A DNA stretch of 64,000 nt from Pleurodeles waltl (taxonomy: Eukaryota; Chordata; Amphibia; Caudata; Salamandridae): assembly GCF_031143425.1 (NCBI RefSeq), contig NC_090445.1, forward strand, positions 819,800,817 to 819,864,816, written 5' to 3'. Position 1 is the first letter of the stretch. The number at the start of each line of letters is the position of its first letter. Below, one piece after another: positions 55,443 through 64,000 of the stretch. A program made the translations under genes and the position numbers. The notes beneath the pieces are model-generated. The model searched no databases and was not told where the DNA came from. It saw only the letters and a list, made by a program, of their open reading frames with translations.

Positions 55443-58400
55443 TCAGCAGCAGTCACTTCTTTTACTATTTTGAGTCAAAGACGGATGAAACACAGGATTA
55501 ACGTAGGTAGTCTCTCTGGTAACAGACTTCCCAGGGCACTGGGCAGTCACCATGTGTCCCTTAATAGACACCACTTGGAAAGGTTCAGCACTGTAGGGAG
55601 CATCAGATTTTCTTTTGCGTATCTGTCGGGTGAACACAAAATCTCCTTTTATAAACAAGATGACCTCTGCAGGTCATCTTGTTTGTATAAGCTTTCATTT
55701 TCTGCTTGATAACCAAGTCCCTTGTACGAATCATATTTTCACTTTACTCTCTTGGGGGTCCACTGAGGTAACGTGGTTGTCATTGCTTTCCCAAACATCA
55801 AAGTTGCAGGACTTTCACCTGTGGTTGATTGGGGTATTGAACAATGAGATTGTGGAGTAGAATTCAATACTGTTTTCAAATTGAGATTCCCAAGAGTTGC
55901 ACACTGAACTGCTTTCTCTAGGGTACTCCTAAAGCACTCTACAAGTCCATTGGCCTGCAGCCATAAGGGTGTAATCATTTAATGCTTGATGTTCAGATGC
56001 TCTAAGAATTCTGTGAATTCTTTACTACAGAGCGATCCATTATCAGACTTCACAATGACTCAAATGCCTCATGTTGCAAATATGCCATCTAGTTTTTCAA
56101 TAACTAATTTGTGAGTTGTGAATGAAAGATTTTCAACCAGATGAAATTGTGAGTATTCATCTACTATCACCATTCAATGGATGTCCGTTATCAAGTGGGT
56201 CAAATAAATTGAAGGCTGTTCTCTCCCATGCACGTCTAGGGAGTTCCAACATGTTCAGAGTACATTGAGTAACAATGGTTGACAGGCCTGGAGTTCTTTT
56301 TCAACTCTTTCATTAAAATATGTGAAGAGCCCTCTTTGTGGCAACAATAACAAGATGTCCTTTGTGGGCCACTTCAATCGCTTTCTATTCCAGAGCCCGC
56401 AGAATTAGGATTTTTGACCCTTGCAGTATCACTCCTTCCTAAGTTATGGACAATTCAGCTTTGACATTTTATATCTTGATATATTCACCATTATTATTGA
56501 GAGTCTGAATGTGTGTTTTACACAACGGATGTATAATGATGTCTTGTAACTTCAGCATATAACTATAAAGGCTATAGGCAGTGACAATCTGGGCTAATAA
56601 TATAGCAGCTGGTGTACTTGACTTGACAATCAAATTGATGTAAGCTTCAGCCGCCTTGGATGGAGTACCGTGACCTTGTATAGCCACTCGCGAAAAGTAG
56701 TCAGCAGGATTCTGATCCTTACCTGGATGATGCACAACTGTACAATCATACTCTTGTAATCACAGTCCCCATTGTTCAATGCGAGGGGGCATCTTGGCTC
56801 TTGGATTGCCAAAGATAGTTAGTAAAGCTTGATGATCAGTTATCAGCGTAAAAGGCTTTCTATACAGGAACACATGGAAATGTTCACAAGTCCATACCAC
56901 AGGCAAACTTTCTTTCTCAGGTTGTAAGTAAGCATGCTCTGTTTGGGACACACTTCTACTAGCGTAGGCCACAATATGCGGTCGAGCATTTGGGCGTCCA
57001 CTATGCTGTGCAAGGATAGTGGCTAAACCCGACCGGGCTAGCATCGACCATAACCTCTGTATGAAGACTTGGACTGAAATGTTCCATTTCAGTCGCATTT
57101 TCAATGGCACGCTTGAATCTATTGAACCTTTTCTCACATTCTTGTGACCACTGAAAAGAAACATTTTTCTTCATCAACTCTTGTAGTGGAACACTAGCAG
57201 AGGCAAGGTGTTATATGCATCTTGAACAGTAACTGGCCATGCCAAGAAAAAAATGTATGTTAGAAACATCTTGTGGAGGATCAGCATTTGACAGAGCTTG
57301 TACTTTTGCAGGATCAGGCCACATACCCCCCCATCAGAAAAGATATGGCCAATGAGGTTCAGTTTTGTCTTGTTGAACTCACACTTGTCTGCATTCAAAG
57401 TCAAACCTGAGTAACCGAAATACTTGTGTGGGGGCTCGATCATGCTCCTTCTGTGTAGCTCCAAAAACTAAAATGTCAATGCTATAGTTGAATGCATTCA
57501 CAACAGGCTGTGAGATACGTTGAATGAAGTCTTGGAAAAGTTCTGCAGCTGATAGCACACCAAAACTAAGTCTCTTGTATCTCAACAAACTAATGTGTAG
57601 AAAATGCTGTAATGTACCTGCAGCTTCCTTCAAGTTCCAACTGATGATAACCTTTATTTAAATCAAGTTGAGAAAAGACCTTGCCACCATTCAATTACAT
57701 TATCATGTCAGCAATGTGTAGCCCTGGAAGTCGCTCTCATTCAATTGCTTTGTTTGCCGGACGTATGTCAAGGTATATGCTCACAGCTCCTTCACTGTCC
57801 TTTTTAGGCAGTACTACAATGGGAGAAACCCATGGTGTTGAACCAGTGCAACGATCAATAATGTCATGCTTAAGTAACAATTTAATTTCTTTTTCAGCAG
57901 CTTCTTGTAAATGTAAAGCAATTTGTCTATGTATCTGAGAAACAGGACTGACATCCTCATTAATATGCAGTTTTACTTTAATAGTCTTTAGCATTCCTAA
58001 ACTATGAAACAACAAAGGGAACTGACTTATTATTTGTGATGAGCATTCATGTTGCAATTCACAGAAATCAGTCCCATATCAGCAGCTGCGTTGAAATTGA
58101 GCAAACGGGCACTTGATGCTGTACCTTGAAGCACATGGATCGGTGCTGGTACCTTTGTTTTATATGTTTCACTGTCGCTACAAATGAACCTTGACTCTTT
58201 ATGGGTGTCGTGGCAGCCCAATAAGCCGCAGTAATGGAGACAGTTCATTGCATTTCTCTTCAGGCATTATTATATTTATCATTGCACCCCTCAATAATGC
58301 AAGTTATCGAAAAAACATTTTTTTTTTCGATGTCAACTTTGGACAGAGTTTGTATGCTTTGGTATGCGACTTTTCTTTAAGTGACATTTTACATCACATG

Positions 58401-58973
58401 CAACCAGTCAGACGTGCATATTTTTCTGAGGTAAATATCAAGTGTATCAATTAAATCTTCAAATATCTCTATCCAAGCAGTCTATCACAAATATTTTGCT
58501 TTTTGGCGCTTTTGAAAGGTAGAGGTGTTATGCTGGTGGCAGCATTGTAAACCATTATAGAACTTATTGACGTTGAGAGTAGAGTGCTCCCTGACACAGT
58601 AGGATTATCATGTTTGTGCAAACTTTTGCTGAAGTCTTTTGCTGTGTGAACCTTAGGATCATCTTTTACATTAACTGAAATTGTGTCTTCTCTCTTATAC
58701 GCCATCTTCAAATTTTACAAAATCAACTGTTGCATTTAACTCTTAGTTCTTTGAAGACCTTATAAGTTGTTCTGAGCCCCGCATAGCAGCCTGATGATCA
58801 ACTGCTTCGGGTATGGTCAGCTTAGTAAGCACAACCCTGAGCACTTCTCCTTGAGCCACTCTGTCAAGGAGAACAATGCCCCTCTCTAGCGGGTTTGGTA
58901 AGTCATTTATTTCCTCCTTTGTACACGCCAGTTTCCATTTACTAACACCCGGTTGATCTTTGCCATGCAGCAC
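55443..58973 (-). pseudogene. Ty3/gypsy gag-pol remnants
   Basis: Order on the minus strand: gag/protease-like pieces (58973-58030, no clear DSG/DTG), RT N-terminal blocks (58057-57737, with STPWVSPIVVLPKKD), RT core (57633-57379, with RLSFGVLSAAELFQ and YSIDILVFG where YxDD is expected), RNase H (57164-56760, with YLQPEKESLPVVW and LITDHQAL), a linker (HHPGKDQNPADYFSR near 56700), integrase core (SDNGSLCSK near 56030, PLWLQANGLVECF near 55965) and integrase C-terminus (55658-55443). Multiple stops and frameshifts, and the RT active site is damaged. Confidence 0.85.
55651..55688. repeat. Short perfect hairpin in integrase C-terminal region
   Basis: ATAAACAAGATGACCT (55651-55666) pairs with AGGTCATCTTGTTTGTAT (55671-55688) around a 4-base loop. 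The inverted copy lies at the N-terminal edge of the open integrase fragment. Confidence 0.7.
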
Positions 58974-59297
58974 TTTGTAATCCTGGTTTATCCACCTTTA
59001 GTGTTAACAAAGTGTGCAATGTATACCTTTATTTGGTGTGGCAGCGTAGTACCTTTTAGTAGGTCTTGTGAGTAGCTTCTTGACCAACATTGTATAGACT
59101 TCTCAGTAAAGCTTTCTTTCCAATCAAATGCTTAATACCAGCTTGAGTTGCGCTTTGACTCCACATATGGCAACCTTAGTCTCAGCACTTTGACGAAGGC
59201 ACATGTAGCATGTACGAGCAGTTTCCTTGGACCACTGCAAACTCTCCAGGAGAGCACTTTCTTCTTCAGGTTACTCATCCCCTATCTTGTCGCCTGT

Positions 59298-59522
59298 TGT
59301 AGTGTCCTCTCCAGTCTGGGTACCCACCAATGACTGCGCCACAAACTAAGCTTACTGTAAATCATACACATTGAGCTGTAAATGACACCTCTTTATTCCT
59401 CTGCATGTACCTGTAAACTCCAACATTCTAAACCAAGTTTTCATTAGATTACACTGATTTTGTTTAAATTTGTTTATTCTGGTTTAACTTTAATCAGATA
59501 CACACTTTGAAGACACATTACA
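59298..59522 (-). repeat. 5' LTR of the decayed Ty3/gypsy element
   Basis: It matches the LTR at 54998-55208 over its first half: CCAGTCTGGGTACCC, ATGACTGCGCCACA, TTTATTCCTCTGC and AACTCCAACA. The outer half is diverged; the edge at 59522 is set from AAGACACATTACA against AAGACACAACA. Confidence 0.65.
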
Positions 59523-59849
59523 GCATTTGGTATCTTGTCAAACAGTTGATGACACTCGATGACACTTGACTGAGCACAATGGAGTGAATTAACAAGTATG
59601 GAGTCCGACAAGATAGCCCTGTCCCAGAGGAGCATTTTTATCTGCATCTTGACATTTAGGTGTTACAAACGATACAAATACATAGTATGGTTTTGGTTAC
59701 AAGGTTTACTAGTGGCTAGAATATGGAGCAACAGAAATAGTGTGTTTTTGCATAGATAACTAGTATAACAATGTTTTGGAATATCCCTTTTACAGTTTTC
59801 TCAGGTCTATATGGCCCACCAAGATTTGGTTTTCACAGTATGAGGTGGA
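59523..59849. other. Short unassigned spacer
   Basis: AT-rich DNA between the gypsy LTR and the 3' region of the L1-like element. It may include the L1 3' UTR. No motif seen. Confidence 0.3.
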
Positions 59850-59949
59850 GGTGTAACACATGACAGTGAAAATTTCTAATTTCAATCAGTGTGGTGTGTT
59901 AGGGAGTAGTACATTTTGCCTCCATGTCTGATGTTTTGTTATCTCAGGG

Positions 59950-61320
59950 GTCAGGGAGTATTTTCTAATGGCGGTGCGATTACATTGGCTGCGGGTGTAG
60001 TGTCTGCAGTACAGTGTAATGCAACAGGAACATCCAATACTATAGTGTCTCATGCATTAACTACAGGGTGTTTATGTAGTCCCAAGTTATCCTTTCTGTG
60101 CAGAGCAACGCTCTCAGCTTGTGACCACACAGAGTGACTGTGTCCAAGATACCAGTCAGGGTGGGGTCGGATGACTTCCACCGGCAGATGATTAATCTTT
60201 TGGCCAGTAAAAGTCCAAGATCTACGAAGCAGGAAGTGGAATAGCCCCAGCATACATGCTGCCTACGTGTTTAACACCTTTTGTTTGGTGCAAAGAGACA
60301 AGTCGTGTTGCACTCCCTGCCAACAGTGGCACAGTCAAGGACATGACCACAGTATGTGTTGAATGTCCGCGTCCACCAGACCAAATCTAGGACATTCAGC
60401 ATCTGTACGATGGGAATACCTGTTGATTTTTGCAATCTATAATTGTATTAAACTAAACCTGGCATTGCAGCGGACATGTGTGGGGCCCTCAAGTACTGCA
60501 TACCATTCTGTGTCTGAATACGCCTTGTCGAGATCCCGCTCCCAGTCGGCGCGGAATCTCTCGAGTGGGGGCACCGTGTGCACACACAGAATCCACTAAC
60601 CAGTGTACAAGGTGTCTGCCATTGCCTAGCACATGAAGATACTGGATGATGTTATGCATCAGCGGGTTGTGTGTCATGTCTGCCCATTCCTTCCTTAGTG
60701 CACTTATCAGCGAGTAGTAGAGGATAAATTGGCCAGGCTGAAGTCCCTCCTGTTCCTCCATGGTTTCATACTATCCCATCACTATATACAGTATAGTGCA
60801 CTGTGTGTACCCCCGCTTCATGCCACTGCATCAGTTCTGCTCTAGAGGTAATGTGCTTCCCAATAGAGCCAGTGCCAGGGCTCAAGGGTTTTCTTTGTGA
60901 GGTAGATGCTTTGGTGAAAGCAACAATATGCCACTTGCAGTAGTATGGGTTTGGGTGCAGGGGTAGAAATAAGTGTAGCAATTGTGTTTGTCGCCAGGCT
61001 GGCGCCGTGGTTGCAGTGCCTGACAGCTGAAGTTCGAACATCCAGCCCTGTCACCCCTTGCAACTGAGATGCCAGATAACAGTGCTCAAAGTTTGGCACT
61101 GCCAGTCCACGACAGTTGGTTGGTTGGTAAAGTTTAAAAAGTGCCACTCTGTAGCAGGAGGTGTTCCATATAAAGTCTCAAAGTGCACTCTCTGAAGCAT
61201 GGAAGAATGGGGGTGAAATATATATTGGTAAATTCTCGAAGCGGTATAGTAGCCTGGAAAGAGCAATTATCTGAAGTAATGCAATATGTCCTGTCATAGT
61301 CCGTGGAAGTGACTTCCAAA
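59950..61320 (-). pseudogene. L1-like ORF2 C-terminal domain
   Basis: The minus strand encodes LSRLLYRFENLPIYISPPFF and ALWDFIWNTS (about 61280-61160), then GLAVPNFEHCYLASQLQ (about 61110-61060). This is the 'PRxLYxFxxLP ... FIW ... GGLxxPNxxxYYxAxQL' pattern after the L1 RT. Further down GLQPGQFILYYSLISAL (about 60750) and GNGRHLVHWL (about 60620) continue the C-terminal part. Broken by frameshifts. Confidence 0.75.
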
Positions 61321-61704
61321 ATGACTACTGGCTCCAAGTAGGAGGTGACAGCTTCTGGAGTAGCACGGATTGTAGATGCGTACACTGAAGTGTAGTACTG
61401 GGTTAATTCTCGATTTAACTCATGTTGCGTATAAAGCAAGCCATCTTATGAAGAGCACAACCCTGTAACCGGTCTGCTTGTCTGTTCCTGGCCCACAGGC
61501 CAGGTTAGGAAAGCACCAGTTTTATGAGCCGCGGCATGAGTCCAGGCCGAGTGGCTGGTTTAGTTAAAGCAGCACAAGCGCAAGTGGTCTAGTAATGCTG
61601 ACAGTTCTTGTTGTGCCTCTGCTAGTTGGAGTCTGTTGCATGCTTCCCTTGTAGGCTTTGTTTCAAGATGTGGTAGTTTAGTTACTATACTAAGTATACC
61701 TTTG

Positions 61705-62614
61705 TCAAGTTTGACGCATGTTCCAGTTAACACCTAAGCAATGTTCTCGTACTGTTACCTTGAAGGCATCCCACTCTAAGAAATGAGCATCTGTAGTGTT
61801 AGAGTTGTGTTCAAAGCACTCAGTAACAGCAGTGTCAACCGAGGACCAGAATGGTGGGTCTTCGAGGGTTGTCGGCTGCAATCGCCATGTTGGAACGAAA
61901 GGCCTACCCAATTCCCAGGCCAGTGTTAAATATTGGGGGATGTGGTCTGGATGGGTGTGTACTAAATATTCGACTTTCATGAAGTGTGTAAGGAGGTCCT
62001 CAGTGCTAACCGGTCTGTCTATTCTAACATGCAAGTGATGCGGTACCGAATAAAAGGATTTTACTCAAATGGTGCCATCCCGGGAGTGCCACACATCTGT
62101 AAGTTGCCAGTTCTGCAACCACTGTGCAGGTTGTGCACATTAGATGTGGCTGCTGTTCGAGGTAAGGGCAGAAATGATCTAAGTGCAAGTTTAGTACACC
62201 ACTGAAATCTCCCACAAGAATCCAAAGGAGGCCGTTCCAGGGAGACAACATCTGTGAAAGTTGGTGCAAGAAGGAAATCTGCTCAGTGCTGGGAGCATAG
62301 ATGTGTCCCCGCAATAAACTACAAGCTTCTAATTTGCCTTTTATGAACACATAGCGTCCCTCTGCATCAGTGCTCACCTCATTTGCCACAAACAGCACAC
62401 CCAGTCGAGCCCAGATGAGCACTCCTCTAGCATACAAAACGACACCAGTCGCACAGGTTTGCCCATGCTATTGGTGCTGCAGACTAACTGCTTCCAGGTG
62501 TGTCAGATTGGTTTCTTTTAAGAGAGCAGAGTGACGTCTGAGGTAAGAGTAGGTAGTGTATTGACGTACAGGAGAGTGAATACCCCGCACGGTATCACTT
62601 TACTATGTGTCATC
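61705..62614 (-). pseudogene. L1-like ORF2 endonuclease
   Basis: Blocks in order on the minus strand: LLKETNLTHLEAV (about 62520, the 'LQETHL' block with the catalytic Glu), YARGVLIWARLGVLFVANEV and GRYVFIKGKLEACSLLRGHI (62437 onward), YAPSTEQISFL, WILVGDFSGVLNLHLD (about 62215, 'GDFN.VL..xxD', Asn changed to Ser) and YLVHTHPDHIPQYLT (about 61950, 'SDHxP', Ser changed to Pro). A frameshift or stop lies near 62440. It is an apurinic-type endonuclease that nicks target DNA for reverse transcription, here inactive. Confidence 0.8.
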
Positions 62615-63711
62615 TTGTATTCTGCAGGGGTAACAAGCAAGTGTTTCACTGTGTCTGGGTCTGGCACAATAGGGACATTGATTGCTGTCGGCTGAGGGGC
62701 TATCCACTAACTACTAAGCGCATAACCACAAATATAACGAACGTAACTGTTAATATCAAATATGGTGAAGAAAATAAAAATACCATCTGGATGCATCTGA
62801 CCAGTGTCCGTCCAAACTTATATCTTCGAAGGGTCACACTGTGGTAAGTGTAGGGGTTGTTGTGTGGTGCAGTGAGATGTTGTGGCAATCAATGTTATCT
62901 CTGCCCAAGATTAACAGTGCGCGATGTTCGTCTGTTACGCTTACATCAACCATGGCCTAAGTTATCATAGAAATTTATATAAAGACATTTCTTACATATC
63001 CTTATGTGATTAGTTCTCTTCAGCCTTCGGGCATCTGCAGGAGAACACCTTAGAGTAGTGAACGTTAGAATATCATGTATTAAATAGTGCGGTATGGTGA
63101 CTCTCATATATGAATTACAGAACTATGTCAGCTGTTTGCAGAGTCACTTCTGGTAGCATCTCAGAGTTCAATGGAGACGACCAGGTGGATACAGAGCTCT
63201 CGTCTTCAGAGGTCCGAGCTGAATCATCTTCTGAGGTAGAGTGCCTCTTGGAGTCTAAGCGTAGCGACTTGTAGTGCTTGACGGTGTTCCTTAAATATAT
63301 GTTCACGGTTAGGCACAGCTTTAGGGGAAGGCACATGCCACGGGCCCCTCCTGCGCTCACGACTAATGTTCCCTGGTGTGGCTTGAGCGGTTTCTCATGA
63401 TAATGATGTCCTACGAATTGTCCGTTGTCCAGTGCATTTCAGCCATTCCCACGTAGATTCAGGGGTATCAAAGAAGTGTGTAGTTCCCTCACACACCAAT
63501 CGCAGTGCGCCAGGAATAGGAGCAAGCATCTATCTCCAGTCCCCAGAGGAGGTGTTTCACTGCTAAGAATGAGTTGCACTGATGCTGTACAGCCATGGTA
63601 TAGTCTAAGACATGACGTCTGCATTATCCACTTTTAATTCAGCCAATTTTCAAGTTTGTCACAGGATGGCATCTCTGTCCAAGTGATGAAGCAAACATAA
63701 GTCTAGTGGTC

Positions 63712-63765
63712 GGTGAGACTAGTTCCAGGTGAGACTAGTTCCAGGTGAGACTAGTTCCAGGTGAG
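63712..63765. repeat. 16-bp tandem repeat, three copies
   Basis: GGTGAGACTAGTTCCA occurs three times without mismatch (63712, 63728, 63744), followed by GGTGAG. It lies between the ORF1 and ORF2 remnants of the L1-like element. Confidence 0.9.
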
Positions 63766-63769
63766 GGTT

Positions 63770-63930
63770 TCTGCACTGGCACTCGGTGTGCCCATTCAAT
63801 GGAGAAATATTGTGAAAGTTTGCGGATCTAGCGCTCCGTATATGCCACTGCGTCCTGCCCTTCTGTTCCCTCTGGGAGATCAACAACACGTACATTGTTC
63901 AACCGGGATCTTCCTTTCACGTCCACCGCT
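63770..63930 (-). pseudogene. L1-like ORF1 RNA-binding domain fragment
   Basis: The minus strand encodes SRLNNVRVVDLPEGTEGQDA, then a short segment with one stop and SIEWAHRVP. This matches the 'SRRNNxRIxGLPEGxEG ... xIERAHRV' core of the L1 ORF1 protein's RNA-binding domain. It lies upstream of the endonuclease in element order, as expected. Confidence 0.7.
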
Positions 63931-64000
63931 CGTCACTCCAGGATATGTACGCATTCTGATAAGGTCTGGAGGGATGATTCTATCTGCTGAGTCTTTGGCT

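Larger units (their letters stand above)
54998..59522 (-). mobile_element. Ty3/gypsy retrotransposon with two LTRs, decayed
   Basis: A pol-like series on the minus strand is bounded by related direct repeats. The conserved LTR part includes CCAGTCTGGGTACCCRCCAATGACT at 55011 and 59311. The LTR edges (TGTTGTGTC ... CTACA when read on the minus strand) and an adjacent purine tract (AGAAGGGGAGATG, 55219-55207) fit an LTR element. No matching target duplication was found. Divergence between the LTRs is high and all domains are frameshifted, so it is much older than the element at 1-4686. Confidence 0.82.
59850..64000 (-). mobile_element. L1/Tx1-like LINE, RT core deleted, continuing past the right edge
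   Basis: On the minus strand, from the right edge leftward: an ORF1 RNA-binding segment, a spacer with a 16-bp tandem repeat, an apurinic-type endonuclease, a short inter-domain segment, then directly the post-RT C-terminal domain. The element is full length apart from the missing RT, but has stops and frameshifts throughout. Limits at both ends are approximate. Confidence 0.8.

Overview
This window is a piece of a large, transposon-filled vertebrate nuclear genome, most likely from a salamander and probably a newt. The call rests on three things. First, four exons of the vertebrate kinase gene SLK lie on the minus strand, separated by kilobases of non-coding DNA. Second, tyrosine-recombinase (DIRS-type) retroelements are unusually common, with remnants in at least five places. 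Third, several repeat families look like ones I associate with newt sequences. The first two points are read from the sequence; the species call is inference.

The host gene is SLK (STE20-like kinase), running right to left. Exon 2 (34998-35162) carries the ATP-binding lysine, exon 3 (28327-28375) the hinge region, and exon 4 (20724-20873) the HRD catalytic loop. A further exon (8452 to about 8763) encodes the conserved end of the central linker just before the coiled-coil tail. Splice sites and codon phases of exons 2-4 fit exactly. I could not find the exons for the second half of the kinase domain (DFG motif onward) or most of the linker between 20.7 and 8.8 kb. Exon 1 must lie beyond the right edge or was not recognisable.

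Most of the rest is mobile DNA. Left to right: a nearly intact Ty3/gypsy element with one internal stop (1-4686); decayed DIRS gag and RT pieces (5.2-7.6 kb); a CpG hairpin cluster (8.8-9.1 kb); a frameshifted LINE (9.6-12.8 kb); a 978-bp CpG-rich MITE with TTA target duplications (12889-13866); an internally deleted DIRS element (about 14.27-16.23 kb) beside a DIRS RT/RNase H relic (16.3-18.25 kb); a recombinase relic (28.6-28.9 kb); an L1-like element lacking its RT core (31.7-33.6 kb); a 515-bp tandem repeat with a 191-bp palindromic MITE in one copy (38.3-39.6 kb); a Penelope-like GIY-YIG relic (40.6-41.35 kb); a degenerate pentamer satellite (42.07-42.9 kb); and a DIRS element inserted into a short tandem array (43.69-46.89 kb).

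Further right there is a three-level nest: an L2 tail inside a 2-kb LTR-like element inside a CR1/L2-type LINE (48.0-51.4 kb). After that come a tRNA-derived SINE (53.3 kb), a decayed minus-strand Ty3/gypsy element with both LTRs (54998-59522), and an L1-like element with ORF1 and endonuclease but no RT core (59.85 kb to the right edge).

I found no operon, CRISPR array, rRNA or tRNA gene, and nothing I would call a new molecular system. The most useful observations are nested insertions whose empty sites survive in neighbouring repeat copies, the missing SLK exons, and the repeated loss of the RT core from L1 and DIRS elements.
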